A program made the position numbers and the translations under genes. Positions 38,671-48,121 of a stretch of 64,000 nt of DNA are shown one piece after another. Below the pieces are notes generated by a model that saw only the letters and a program-made list of their open reading frames with translations, was not told where the DNA came from and did no database searches. The stretch is taken from the NCBI RefSeq assembly GCF_022842375.1, contig NZ_JALHPR010000015.1:1-64000 (forward strand). Direction: 5' to 3'. Each line of letters starts with the position of its first letter. Position 1 is the stretch's first letter. The DNA comes from Elioraea sp. (lineage in GTDB: Bacteria; Pseudomonadota; Alphaproteobacteria; Acetobacterales; Acetobacteraceae).

Positions 38671-39708
38671 TCAGCCCTTGAACTCGCGCGTCCACCACTC
38701 GAGTAGCTGGTCGTTGTTGGCCGCGATGTACTCGTAGTCGATCTTGACGAACTTCTCCTGCTGCTCCGGCGTGAAGCTGATCTCGCGCGCGATCGCCTCG
38801 GGCATGGTTGCGTTGGTCACCGTCGGCACGTAGCCCATGCGGTCGGCGAAGCCGAGCTGGGCGGCGGGCTCGAGCATGGCGTTCATCCAGATCCAGCCAT
38901 TGGACTTGTTCGGCGCGTTCCGCGGCACGGCCTTGTCGAAGATGATCGGCGTCGCGCCCTCCGTCGGCACGGCATGGGTGAGGTTGAGCCCACCCTTCTT
39001 CCACATGTAGCCCCGCGCGAGCCACATGATGGTCGCGTACACCTCCTCGCTCTTGAGCGCGGCGGCGAGCGCCTCGTTCGAGGGGTAGACGCGCGGCTCG
39101 AGCTTCTTGAGCTCCATGAGCTTCGCCTTGGCCGGCTCGAAATTGTTCGGGCTGCCGCCGTTGATGATCGCCGCACTCTCGATCACCTGCATGTAGAGCC
39201 CGTCGGCGAAGCCGATGCGGCCGCGCCACCGCGGGTCCCACAGGTCGTTGTAGCTGCGGGGTGCGGGGTTCATTTTGTCCGGGTTGTAGAGGATGACCTT
39301 GCCCGAATAGATGTGCGGCAGCGCGTAGGGCTTGGCGAGCGACTTGATGACGTTCTTCATGTTCGGCACCAGCGCCTCGGTCGGCGGGTCGAACAGGTTC
39401 TGCTGCGACATCGTGAACATGTCGATGTCCGACAGGCAGGCGACGTCGAACGTGCCGCGGCGGCTCAAGCGTTCGGCCGAGAGCTTTGTCCTGCGCGGTG
39501 GCGCCACCGCGACGTCATACAGCGTCTCGATGCCGCGCGGCTTGATCAGCGGATCCTCGATGTTGAGCTTGAGCAGGTCCTGGTAGTCACCGCCCCAGGT
39601 GCCGACGATGACGCGCCCGCCGGACTGGGCACGCGCGACATGCGGGGCGGCAAGCGCGGCTGCGGCACCCGCCAGCAGCGCGCGACGATTGATGCGAGAG
39701 TGGATCAT
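38671..39708 (-). CDS. ABC transporter substrate-binding protein (polyamine/Fe type)
   Basis: 345 aa from ATG at 39708 with AAGGAG upstream. Tat-like signal NRRALLAGAAAALAAPHVARAQ, then RVIVGTWGGDYQDLLKLNIEDPLIKPRGIETLYD, DVACLSDIDMFTMSQQ, WDPRWRGRIGFADG and a C-terminal FTPEQQEKFVKIDYEYIAANNDQLLEWWTREFKG. This is the PotD/PotF-like cluster of periplasmic binding proteins. Its start is one base after the ATPase stop. Substrate not assigned. Confidence 0.93.
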   Translation of the reverse strand: MIHSRINRRALLAGAAAALAAPHVARAQSGGRVIVGTWGGDYQDLLKLNIEDPLIKPRGIETLYDVAVAPPRRTKLSAERLSRRGTFDVACLSDIDMFTMSQQNLFDPPTEALVPNMKNVIKSLAKPYALPHIYSGKVILYNPDKMNPAPRSYNDLWDPRWRGRIGFADGLYMQVIESAAIINGGSPNNFEPAKAKLMELKKLEPRVYPSNEALAAALKSEEVYATIMWLARGYMWKKGGLNLTHAVPTEGATPIIFDKAVPRNAPNKSNGWIWMNAMLEPAAQLGFADRMGYVPTVTNATMPEAIAREISFTPEQQEKFVKIDYEYIAANNDQLLEWWTREFKG

Positions 39709-39709
39709 C

Positions 39710-40819
39710 TCAGACTCCTTCGTCCGTTGCGCCGTCTCCAACGGGATCAGGCGCGAGCAGCCGGCACTGGTCGGCCGGCCAAATGAGGGTGACGGCATCG
39801 CCCGCCGCAAGCCGCCGCAGCGGATCGGAAACGGGCGGGGTGGGAAGCGTCGCGGTCAGCACGTCGTCGGCCCCGAGGGCGACACGATACTCGGTGGTCG
39901 CACCAAGATAGGTCACGAGCGTGAGGCGGCCGCCGGCGCGGTTGATGCCCGCCGGCAGCGTGGCATCGGGGGCCGCGAGCGCGAGACGCTCGGGCCTCAG
40001 CGCAAGCGCTGCCGGCCCCGGCGCACGGTCCGTCACCGGCACCTCGACGGCCAGCCCGCCGCGGCTTTCGAACCGTCCCGGCGAAACCAGCCTGCCGTGC
40101 AGCACGTTCGACCGCCCGATGAAGCCCGCGACGAAGAGGTTCGCCGGGCTCTCGTAGAGCTCCTCCGGCGTGCCGACCTGCTGCACCACGCCGTTGGCCA
40201 TCACCACCAGGCGATCGGCGAGCGTCAGCGCCTCCTCCTGGTCATGGGTGACGAACACGGTGGTGAGCCCGAGCCGCCGTTGCAGCTCGCGGATCTCGAC
40301 GCGCACCTCGAGGCGCAGCTTGGCATCGAGGTTCGACAGCGGCTCATCGAGCAGGAACACGCCCGGATTGACCACCAGCGCGCGGGCAAGTGCCACGCGC
40401 TGCTGCTGCCCGCCCGAGAGCTGCCGCGGCAGCCTGTCGCCCAAATGGCCGAGGCGGACGAGGGCGAGCGCATCGGCCACGCGCTGCGCCGCCTCCGCAC
40501 GCCCGACCTTCCGCATCTCGAGCCCGAAGGCGACGTTCTGCGCCACCGTCATGTGCGGGAACAGGGCGTAGGACTGGAACACCATGCCCGTGTCGCGCCG
40601 ATGGGGCGGAAGGTACGTCACATCACGCCCGCCGATCGTGATCGTCCCCGCCGTCGGCTCGATGAAGCCGGCGACCATGCGCAGCGTCGTCGTCTTGCCG
40701 CAGCCGGAGGGGCCGAGCAGGGCGACGAGTTCCCCCTCCCGCACCGTCAGGCTCACGTCATCGACCGCGACGGTCGGGCCGTACATCTTCCGCAGGGAGG
40801 TGAGGACGAGTTCGCTCAT
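39710..40819 (-). CDS. ABC transporter ATP-binding protein, PotA-like
   Basis: 369 aa. Walker A GPSGCGKTTT, Q-loop FQSYALFPHMTV, signature LSGGQQQRVALARAL, Walker B VFLLDEPLSNLDAKL and H-loop VTHDQEEAL; the C-terminal TOBE domain (ALALRPERLAL..GRLTLVTYLGATTEYRV) is typical of PotA/FbpC-class ATPases. It overlaps the PotC-like permease gene by four bases and precedes the binding protein by one. Confidence 0.97.
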   Translation of the reverse strand: MSELVLTSLRKMYGPTVAVDDVSLTVREGELVALLGPSGCGKTTTLRMVAGFIEPTAGTITIGGRDVTYLPPHRRDTGMVFQSYALFPHMTVAQNVAFGLEMRKVGRAEAAQRVADALALVRLGHLGDRLPRQLSGGQQQRVALARALVVNPGVFLLDEPLSNLDAKLRLEVRVEIRELQRRLGLTTVFVTHDQEEALTLADRLVVMANGVVQQVGTPEELYESPANLFVAGFIGRSNVLHGRLVSPGRFESRGGLAVEVPVTDRAPGPAALALRPERLALAAPDATLPAGINRAGGRLTLVTYLGATTEYRVALGADDVLTATLPTPPVSDPLRRLAAGDAVTLIWPADQCRLLAPDPVGDGATDEGV

Positions 40820-41673
40820 ACGATCCGGGAGAGTTTGACGAAACGGTCGGTGATCAGCATCAGCGCGCCGATCAGGATGATCTGCATCGTCGCGACCGCG
40901 GCGATGGTGGGGTCGATGCGGAACTCGAGATAGTTCAGCATCGCGACGGGAAGCGTGATCCGCCCAGGGCCGACGAGCAGCAGCGAGAGCTCGAGGTTCT
41001 CGAAGCTCTGGATGAAGCTGAACAGGCTTGCCGCCACGAGGCCAGGGCGCATCATCGGCAGCGTCACGCGGCGGAACACCACGAGCGGCGGTGCGCCGAG
41101 ATTGGCGGCTGCCTCCTCCATCGCGCGGTCAAGCCCGATCAGCGAAGCGGAGACGAGGCGCACCGTCCACGGGATGGTCAGCAGCACGTGGCCAAGCACG
41201 AGCCCGCCGAGGGTTGCGCGGATGTCGAGGTCGAACGCGTTCTCGAGCGCGACATAGTACACGTAGAGCGCCGTGCCCGCGACGATGCCGGGCACGACGA
41301 GCGGCCCGAGCAGCAGCGTGTTCAGCGCCCCTCGGCCGGGGAAACGGTAGCGCACCATCGCATAGGACGCCGCCGCGCCGAGGCTGACGCCGACCAGCGT
41401 CGCCACCGTGGCCACCTGCAGCGACGTCACGAACCCACGCGCGAATTCGGGGCGCGACAGTGCGTTGGCGTACCACGCGAAGGTGTAGCCATCGGGCGGG
41501 AAGCTGACGATCTGCTGGTCGAACAGGCTGATCCAGGCGACGAAGAACACCGGGAGGAACATGAAGCAGAACACGAGCGTGGCGATCGCACGCAACGCGT
41601 AGCGGCCAGCGCGGCGGCGTGTCCCGCGCGCAGGCGAAGCAGATCCAACCGCTGTCGCGGCAATCGTCGTCAC
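40816..41673 (-). CDS. ABC transporter permease, PotC-like
   Basis: 285 aa, GTG start at 41673. Six membrane helices, first ALRAIATLVFCFMFLPVFFVAWISLF. The EAA loop is MEEAAANLGAPPLVVFRRVTLPMMRPGL. First gene of the minus-strand transporter operon and divergent from putA; an inverted repeat lies between them. Confidence 0.93.
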   Translation of the reverse strand: MTTIAATAVGSASPARGTRRRAGRYALRAIATLVFCFMFLPVFFVAWISLFDQQIVSFPPDGYTFAWYANALSRPEFARGFVTSLQVATVATLVGVSLGAAASYAMVRYRFPGRGALNTLLLGPLVVPGIVAGTALYVYYVALENAFDLDIRATLGGLVLGHVLLTIPWTVRLVSASLIGLDRAMEEAAANLGAPPLVVFRRVTLPMMRPGLVAASLFSFIQSFENLELSLLLVGPGRITLPVAMLNYLEFRIDPTIAAVATMQIILIGALMLITDRFVKLSRIV

Positions 41674-41701
41674 GCGCTTGCAGCCCCCCGGTCCACTCCC
41701 C

Positions 41702-41727
41702 GGGCGATCCTAGGGAGGTGATCGCCC
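41702..41727. promoter_or_regulatory. Inverted repeat between the ABC operon and putA
   Basis: GGGCGATC, ten bases, GATCGCCC: perfect eight-base arms 18 bp apart centre to centre, in the 97-bp divergent intergenic region. This spacing suits a dimeric regulator. The spacer contains AGGGAGG. Binding is inferred. Confidence 0.45.
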
Positions 41728-41770
41728 ATCCACAAGGAACGATGGCGCGCCGGCCCAGGTTTCGGGCACG

Positions 41771-44700
41771 ATGCGCAGCATGCCGGAAGGTTCAGCCCTC
41801 GCGCCCGACCCGCACCGCGCCGCGATCCGCCGGTTGCACCGTGCGCCCGACGATGCCGTGCTCGCCCCCCTCCTTGCGCTCGCGACCCTGCCGCCGGAGG
41901 CCGCGGGCAGGGTGCGCGCGCGCGCCATCGCGCTGGTGGAGGGCGCACGTCGTGCGCACAAGCCGGGCGCCGATGTCTCCGCCTTCCTCGCCGAATTCGG
42001 CCTCGGCACGCGCGAGGGTGTGGCCCTCCTCTGCCTCGCCGAAGCCCTGCTCCGCATCCCCGATGCCGCGACGGCGGATCGGCTGATCGAGGACAAGCTC
42101 GCGGGCGCCGACTGGCAACGCCATCTCGGCCAGGCCGACAGCATGCTGGTGAATGCATCCGCCTTCGCCTTCATGCTCACGGGCCGCGTTCTCGCCCCCG
42201 CGGCGGATGCGCCGATGCTCTCGCGCACCGTCAAGCGGCTGGGCGAGCCCGTCATCCGCGCAGCCCTCCGCCAGGGCATGAAGGTGCTCGCCGGCCAGTT
42301 CGTGATGGGGCGGACGATCGCCGAGGCGCTGAAGCGCGCCACGGAGAGTGCCGAGGCGCGGCGTGCCCGCTACAGCTTCGACATGCTGGGCGAGGCTGCG
42401 CGCACCATGGCCGATGCCGATCGCTACATGGCCTCCTACCGCGATGCGATCGGCGCCGTCGGCGTCGCGAGCGCAGGCCGCGGACCCGTCGCGGGACCTG
42501 GCGTATCGGTGAAGCTCTCGGCCCTGCATCCGCGCTACGAACCGACGAAGCCGGAATGCATCCCCGCCCTGATCGCCTCCCTCACAGCGCTGGCCCACGC
42601 CGCGAAGAAGGGCGGCATCGGCCTCACAGTGGATGCCGAGGAGGCGGACAGGCTCGACATCTCCCTCGACATCATCGCCGCCGTGCATGGCGATCCGGCG
42701 CTTGGCGGGTGGGACGGGCTCGGCATGGCGGTGCAGGGGTATCAGAAGCGCGCGCTGCCGCTGATCGACTGGGCCGCCGCGCTTGCCGCGCGCAACGGCC
42801 GCGCGCTTCCCGTGCGCCTCGTGAAAGGTGCCTACTGGGACAGCGAGGTGAAGCACGCGCAGATCCAGGGCCGGGCCGACTATCCCGTGTTCACCCGCAA
42901 GGCGGCGACGGATGTCTCCTGGCTCGCCTGCGCGCGGCGGATGTTCGATGCCTCGCCCCACATCCAGCCCGCCTTCGCGACCCACAACGCCACCTCGCTC
43001 GCCTTCATCATCGAGAACGCCGCGGGGCGGATGTTCGAGATGCAGCGCCTGCACGGCATGGGCGAGGCGCTCTATGCCGGCACCGACTGCCCGGTGCGCA
43101 TCTACGCCCCCGTCGGCGGGCACGAGGACCTGCTCGCCTACCTGGTGCGGCGCCTGCTCGAGAACGGCGCGAACACAGGCTTCGTTCACCGGTTGACCGA
43201 CCCTGACGTTCCGGCGGAAGCGCTGGCCGAGGATCCTGTTGCCGCGATCGCGCACCGCGCGCCGCGCAACGCGCGCATCCCGCTCCCGCGCGACCTCTAC
43301 GGCGCCTGGGCCAACAGCAGCGGCCTCGATCTCGGCGATGCCATTGAGGGTCCGCCCGCGCTCGCGGCGATCCGCGCGGCAGCGTCGCGCAGCACCGATG
43401 CCACGCCGCTCATCGGCGGCCGACGGATCGGGGGCACGCGCGTCGATGTCCGCGACCCGGCCGATCATCGTCGAGCCATTGGCCACGTCGTCTGGGCCGA
43501 TGCGACGATGGTCGACGAGGCCGCACGGCTCGCCGCAAGGTCGTGGCGATCTTGGAACGATACAGGTGCAGAGCATCGCGCCGGCGTGCTCGAGCGTGCG
43601 GCTGACCTGATCGAGGCCAACCGCGAGGCGCTGCTCGCACTCATTGCACGCGAAGCCGGGCGAACCCTGGTCGACGGCATCGCCGAGGTGCGGGAGGCAG
43701 CGGATTTCTGCCGCTACTACGCGCACCAGGCGCGGCAGTGGTTCGGCGTGCCGCGCGAGCTTCCCGGCCCGACGGGCGAGCGCAACACCTGGGTTCTCTC
43801 GGGCCGCGGCGTGATCGCGGCGATCAGCCCGTGGAATTTTCCGCTTGCCATCTTCGTCGGGCAGATCGCTGCAGCGCTTGCCGCCGGCAACGCCGTCCTC
43901 GCCAAGCCGGCCGAGCAGACGCCGCTCGTTGGCGCGCGGGCCGTCGCCTTGCTCCACGAAGCCGGCGTTCCGCTCGACATTCTCGCCTTCCTGCCGGGCG
44001 ATGGACCTGGCGTGGGTGCCGCGATGGTCGCCCACCCTGCCGTGTCGGGCGTTGCCTTCACCGGCGGCACCGAAACCGCACGCGCGATCGCCGCTGCCAT
44101 CGTCGCCCGCCCCGGGCTTCCCATCCCGCTGGTTGCCGAGACGGGCGGCATCAACGCGATGATCGTCGACAGCTCCGCCCTGCCCGAGCAGGTGACGGCG
44201 GATGTGCTGGAAGGCGCGTTCCGCAGCGCCGGGCAGCGCTGTTCCGCGCTCCGCCTGCTGTGCCTCCAGGAGGATACGGCCGATCGTGTCCTGGCGATGA
44301 TCGAGGGGGCGGCGCGCACGCTCACGCTCGGCGATCCGCTCGATCCGGCAACGGATATCGGCCCGGTCATCGACGCCGAGGCGCAGCGAACGCTTGCCGC
44401 CTGGTCGCCGCCACAGGGCCGCACGCTGTTCTCGCTCAGCCTGCCAGACGGTTGCGCGAACGGAAGCTTCGTGACCCCCCGCGCCATCGCGCTGCCGAAC
44501 GCGCGTGCGCTCGACCGCGAGGTGTTCGGGCCGGTGCTGCATGTCGTGCGGTGGCGCGAGGACGGGCTCGACGCGCTCTGCGACGACCTTGCCGCGTCCG
44601 GCTTCGCGCTGACCCTCGGCGTGCACAGCCGGGTGCAGGCGACGGCGGAGCGGATCACAGAGCGGCTCGCCGTCGGCAACACCTACATCAACCGCGCCCA

Positions 44701-44872
44701 GATCGGCGCGGTGCCTGGCGTGCAGCCCTTCGGCGGCCACGGGCTCTCGGGCACCGGGCCGAAGGCGGGCGGGCCGCTCACCCTCATCCGCTTCGCGACC
44801 GAGCATGTGGTGTCGGTCAACACCGCCGCTGCCGGTGGCAATGCTGCCCTGCTTGCGACCGATGAGGCGTGA
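41771..44872 (+). CDS. putA: Bifunctional proline dehydrogenase/L-glutamate-gamma-semialdehyde dehydrogenase
   Basis: 1033 aa. The proline dehydrogenase barrel covers about residues 60-480 (SVKLSALHPRYEP, VRLVKGAYWDSEVKHAQ, ATHNATSLAFI, LYAGTDCPVRIYAPVGGHEDLLAYLVRRLLENGANTGF). The aldehyde dehydrogenase follows (ISPWNFPLAIFVGQI, AETGGINAMIVD, and SAGQRCSALR with catalytic Cys824). The protein lacks an N-terminal ribbon-helix-helix domain, so it should not repress its own gene. It turns proline into glutamate at the membrane. Start at ATG 41771 or 41780. Confidence 0.97.
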   Translation: MRSMPEGSALAPDPHRAAIRRLHRAPDDAVLAPLLALATLPPEAAGRVRARAIALVEGARRAHKPGADVSAFLAEFGLGTREGVALLCLAEALLRIPDAATADRLIEDKLAGADWQRHLGQADSMLVNASAFAFMLTGRVLAPAADAPMLSRTVKRLGEPVIRAALRQGMKVLAGQFVMGRTIAEALKRATESAEARRARYSFDMLGEAARTMADADRYMASYRDAIGAVGVASAGRGPVAGPGVSVKLSALHPRYEPTKPECIPALIASLTALAHAAKKGGIGLTVDAEEADRLDISLDIIAAVHGDPALGGWDGLGMAVQGYQKRALPLIDWAAALAARNGRALPVRLVKGAYWDSEVKHAQIQGRADYPVFTRKAATDVSWLACARRMFDASPHIQPAFATHNATSLAFIIENAAGRMFEMQRLHGMGEALYAGTDCPVRIYAPVGGHEDLLAYLVRRLLENGANTGFVHRLTDPDVPAEALAEDPVAAIAHRAPRNARIPLPRDLYGAWANSSGLDLGDAIEGPPALAAIRAAASRSTDATPLIGGRRIGGTRVDVRDPADHRRAIGHVVWADATMVDEAARLAARSWRSWNDTGAEHRAGVLERAADLIEANREALLALIAREAGRTLVDGIAEVREAADFCRYYAHQARQWFGVPRELPGPTGERNTWVLSGRGVIAAISPWNFPLAIFVGQIAAALAAGNAVLAKPAEQTPLVGARAVALLHEAGVPLDILAFLPGDGPGVGAAMVAHPAVSGVAFTGGTETARAIAAAIVARPGLPIPLVAETGGINAMIVDSSALPEQVTADVLEGAFRSAGQRCSALRLLCLQEDTADRVLAMIEGAARTLTLGDPLDPATDIGPVIDAEAQRTLAAWSPPQGRTLFSLSLPDGCANGSFVTPRAIALPNARALDREVFGPVLHVVRWREDGLDALCDDLAASGFALTLGVHSRVQATAERITERLAVGNTYINRAQIGAVPGVQPFGGHGLSGTGPKAGGPLTLIRFATEHVVSVNTAAAGGNAALLATDEA

Positions 44873-44933
44873 CCTTGCCGCAGTGATGCGCCAAGCCTAG
44901 CGTTTCTGTCCCGATGCGGAAACGAGCCCGTTC

Positions 44934-46145
44934 GTGACATCTCCCACACTGGCTGCCGAGGCACCGCGCGCGCGGACGAATCTCGGCATCATCCTGTCGC
45001 TCAGCTTCTGCCACATGCTGAACGACACGATGCAATCCCTCCTCCCGGCGCTGTACCCCATCCTGAAGGACGAGTTCGCGCTCGACTTCGCGCAGATCGG
45101 GCTGCTCACCCTCGCATTCCAGTGCACGGCCTCGCTGCTGCAGCCCGCCGTCGGCCTCTACACCGACCGCAACCCGATGCCCTACTCGATGGCGGCCGGC
45201 ATGGGGGCGACGCTGACCGGGCTGCTGCTGCTCGCTACCGCCGACACCTATCCGCTGCTGGTGCTCGCCGCGATGCTGGTCGGCTGCGGGTCGGCGGTGT
45301 TCCACCCGGAAGCCTCGCGCGTGGCGCGGGCGGCAGCGGGCGGGCGCTATGGCTTCGCGCAGTCGGTGTTCCAGGTGGGCGGCAACACGGGCTCTGCAAT
45401 CGGCCCGCTGCTGGCGGCCTTCGTGGTGGTGCCAGCCGGCGCGGGCATGGCGCAGGGGCGCGTGATCTGGTTCTCGGGCGCGGCGCTGCTCGCCTCGCTC
45501 GTGCTCGCCCGCGTCGGCGCCTGGTATGCCCGCGTGCGTCGCGCGCCGGGGAAGGTGGCGGCGGCCGGCCCCCCGCCACTGTCGCGCGGCAAGGTGCTGC
45601 TCGGCATCTCGGTGCTGATCGTGCTGCTGTTCTCCAAGAACTTCTACAGCGCCGCACTCACCAGCTATTTCACCTTCTACCTGATCGGCAAGTTCGGCGT
45701 GTCGGTGCAGACGGCCCAACTTTTTCTTTTCGCCTATCTGGCGGGCCTCGCGGCGGGCATCCTCGCGGGCGGCTGGGTGGGGGACAGGATCGGCCGCATC
45801 CCCGTCATCTGGGTGTCGATCCTCGGCGTGCTGCCGTTCACCCTCGTCCTGCCCTACGCCAACCTGTTCTGGACCGGCGTTCTCGCGGTGCTGATCGGGC
45901 TCGTTATGTCATCGGCCTTCTCGGCCATCATCGTCTATGCGCAGGACCTGATGCCGGGGCGCATCGGCTTCGTCTCCGGCCTGTTCTTCGGCCTGTCCTT
46001 CGGCCTCGGCGGCCTTGGGGCGGCAGCGCTCGGGTGGCTGGCGGATGCGACGAGCATCGAGGCGGTATACCGCATCGTGTCGTTCCTGCCGATGCTTGGG
46101 CTGGCGACCGCGTTGCTCCCGCGGACGGGTGGAGCAGCCAGATAA
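44934..46145 (+). CDS. MFS transporter, fosmidomycin-resistance (Fsr) type
   Basis: 403 aa, GTG start, twelve predicted helices. N-terminal LGIILSLSFCHMLNDTMQSLLPALYPILKDEFALDFAQIGLLTLAFQCTASLLQPAVGLYTDRNPMP is highly characteristic of the Fsr family, with HPEASRVARAAAGGRYGFAQSVFQVGGNTGSAIGPLLAA. Family members export fosmidomycin or other small molecules; the natural substrate is unknown. It follows putA by 61 bp on the same strand. Confidence 0.93.
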   Translation: MTSPTLAAEAPRARTNLGIILSLSFCHMLNDTMQSLLPALYPILKDEFALDFAQIGLLTLAFQCTASLLQPAVGLYTDRNPMPYSMAAGMGATLTGLLLLATADTYPLLVLAAMLVGCGSAVFHPEASRVARAAAGGRYGFAQSVFQVGGNTGSAIGPLLAAFVVVPAGAGMAQGRVIWFSGAALLASLVLARVGAWYARVRRAPGKVAAAGPPPLSRGKVLLGISVLIVLLFSKNFYSAALTSYFTFYLIGKFGVSVQTAQLFLFAYLAGLAAGILAGGWVGDRIGRIPVIWVSILGVLPFTLVLPYANLFWTGVLAVLIGLVMSSAFSAIIVYAQDLMPGRIGFVSGLFFGLSFGLGGLGAAALGWLADATSIEAVYRIVSFLPMLGLATALLPRTGGAAR

Positions 46146-46207
46146 CTGGCGCGCGGCCGCCCCACCACCCCCGCGCGCCGATCTCCGGCGGCCATGGCCG
46201 CCTCCGA

Positions 46208-46957
46208 TCAGCCAAGCTCCCGATAGACGTAGCGATACACCTCGCGGAAGCCGAGGCGGCGATAGAGGCTCAACGCCGCATCGTTGTCCGCCTCCACCTG
46301 GAGCGCGCCCCACTGCGCCCCCTCCGACCGCGCCCAGCCGAGGGCAGCCACGCACACGCGCCGCCCGAAGCCCTGGCCACGGAAGGCCTGCATCGTCGTG
46401 ACATCGCCCAGGATCGCGATCGGCCCGACCGCGGCGGCGAAGGCAACGGCCGCCACCCGCCCCTCGGCCGAGGCGCTGATCCACGCACCCGGCACGAGCA
46501 GCAGCGACGCCGTGTCACGCTTCTCGATCATCCGCGCGGGGCTGGCGGTGCCCCCCTCCTCGCGCACCGTGAGCCACTCCTCTGACGGCCCCTCCTCCAT
46601 CAGCGTGTCGCCGTCCGGCAAGGGCAGGCTGTCGAGCGGGGCTGCCATCACCACCGTCTCAACGCTTCTCGCCCAGGCGCGATGGGCGAGCAGCCGCTCG
46701 AGCGCCGGCGGGGTGAGCGGCGTCACCCTGATGCGCGGCACACGCCCGAGGCGCATGTACCAGTCCTCGATCCGCGCGAGCCTCGCCCCCAGATCGGCGT
46801 CGTCCCCGGGGTCGAGCCAGCAGGCACTGTTGGCGCGGCCCGATCCGCCGGGGCCGGCGCCGGCGCGGATGATGGCGGAACCGTCGAGCGCCACGCGGTG
46901 GGCGGGAACGGCGGTGAGGCAGGCGCGTTCGATGTCGGGGATCGTGGGGATGTCCAT
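46208..46957 (-). CDS. GNAT family N-acetyltransferase
   Basis: 249 aa from ATG at 46957. The C-terminal GNAT domain shows the acetyl-CoA loop GDVTTMQAFRGQGFGRRV (R/Q-x-x-G-x-G/A) and EADNDAALSLYRRLGFREVYRYVYRE. The N-terminal half (LDPGDDADLGARLARIEDWYMRLGRVPRIRVTPL) is the usual N-terminal lobe of two-part GNATs that acetylate small molecules or peptides. Substrate unknown. Divergent from the radical SAM operon. Confidence 0.9.
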   Translation of the reverse strand: MDIPTIPDIERACLTAVPAHRVALDGSAIIRAGAGPGGSGRANSACWLDPGDDADLGARLARIEDWYMRLGRVPRIRVTPLTPPALERLLAHRAWARSVETVVMAAPLDSLPLPDGDTLMEEGPSEEWLTVREEGGTASPARMIEKRDTASLLLVPGAWISASAEGRVAAVAFAAAVGPIAILGDVTTMQAFRGQGFGRRVCVAALGWARSEGAQWGALQVEADNDAALSLYRRLGFREVYRYVYRELG

Positions 46958-47056
46958 GTGGTGGAGGGAAGCACGGGCAAAAATTCGGCGAAAGTGATGT
47001 AACCGCCGGGCCGCGTCGTGCGAAACAGCCGCACCGGGACAGTCGGAGGCGTGCGG

Positions 47057-48121
47057 GTGGAATCGATCTACTGGGTGATGGCCTGGGCCTGCCACCGCAA
47101 GTGCAAGCACTGCTACGAGGACCGGTTCCGCCCCTATGTCCGCGGCGCGCTCGAGGCGGTGCTGGCTGAGGCCGAGCGCAACGCCCCGCGCATCATCGCC
47201 AACCTGCCCGAGACCATGACCTATCTCGACATGACCGACCCGCGCGCGGACGGCACACTGCCGCGCAAGGTCGGCCGCGTCATCCTCTCGGGTGGCGAGA
47301 GCCTGATGGACCCGGTGCGCGAGCGCGTGACCTACCCCGTGATCGAACAGCTCATGGCAAAGTACCGCGATGCCGGCGGCGTGAAGATCGTGGTGCAGAC
47401 GACGGGCGACCTGCTGACGCCGGAGATCGTCGATGACCTGCTGGCGCGCGGCGTCTGGATGATCTCCGTCGCCTCGATCGACGATTATCACGTGGGGCTC
47501 GAGGGTGAGGCGAAGCAGAAGGCCTTCATCGCGAAGCTCACCGCGATGTTCGAGGCAGCCGGCATGAGCGAGAGCGGCATCGCCTCGCACACGCGCAAAT
47601 GGCTCGACGAGCCCGGGCCGCTGTTCTCCTTCTTCGGCGCGAGCCCGGATGCGTGGATCGGCAAGATCTGGCCACGCGGCCGCGGCTGGGCGAACGGGCT
47701 TTCGACCGCGACGATCGCGGACAATTTCTGCGCCCGCTGGTCGGGTGCCGCGAACTTCCTCAACCACGGCTATTCGGGGTCCGAGGTGAGCATCGAGCCT
47801 GATGGCGCGGTCTATCCCTGCTGCCTCAAAACGAAACTGCCGATCGGCAACCTGACCGAGGAAGGGCTGATCGAGATCCTCGACAGCCTGGCGGGTGATG
47901 CGGTGTACGAGGCGCTGAACGCTGGCCAGCCGCAGCGCATGGGGCTTGCCGATGGATGGTCCATCGAGACCTTCCTCGAGAAGTCCCGCACCACCGATCC
48001 GAAGGGCAAGCCGTATGCGAACCTTTGCATCGGCTGCGACCGCTTCCACGAGGAGGTTCTCGCGCCCCGCATCGAGGCTGCCGCCGCGCGGCGCCGCAAG
48101 CTGAAGGTTGCCGCGGAATGA
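47057..48121 (+). CDS. Radical SAM protein with SPASM-like C-terminus
   Basis: 354 aa using GTG at 47057, six bases after GGAGG; GTG 47051 and 47018 are alternatives. The [4Fe-4S] motif CHRKCKHC has cysteines at 12, 16 and 19, followed by VILSGGESLMDPV (the GGE motif). The C-terminal part has further cysteines (DNFCARW, AVYPCCLKTKLPIGNL, NLCIGCDRFHEE) arranged like an auxiliary-cluster SPASM/twitch domain. Such enzymes often modify peptides or cofactors. It is the first gene of an operon with a YnjBCD-like transporter and a rhodanese; its stop overlaps the next ATG (ATGA). No peptide substrate gene is visible. Confidence 0.9.
   Translation: MESIYWVMAWACHRKCKHCYEDRFRPYVRGALEAVLAEAERNAPRIIANLPETMTYLDMTDPRADGTLPRKVGRVILSGGESLMDPVRERVTYPVIEQLMAKYRDAGGVKIVVQTTGDLLTPEIVDDLLARGVWMISVASIDDYHVGLEGEAKQKAFIAKLTAMFEAAGMSESGIASHTRKWLDEPGPLFSFFGASPDAWIGKIWPRGRGWANGLSTATIADNFCARWSGAANFLNHGYSGSEVSIEPDGAVYPCCLKTKLPIGNLTEEGLIEILDSLAGDAVYEALNAGQPQRMGLADGWSIETFLEKSRTTDPKGKPYANLCIGCDRFHEEVLAPRIEAAAARRRKLKVAAE

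Noticed and set aside
36543-38681. 712-aa plus-strand ORF across the Bug and permease genes
   Set aside because: Overlaps two well-supported minus-strand genes; His/Arg-rich shadow.
41792-44806. 1004-aa minus-strand ORF
   Set aside because: Mirror frame of putA, rich in Arg, His and Gly without any motif.
44934-46145. Functional link between the fosmidomycin-type pump and dxs
   Set aside because: The genes are 36 kb apart, and the pump's family name does not show its natural substrate.
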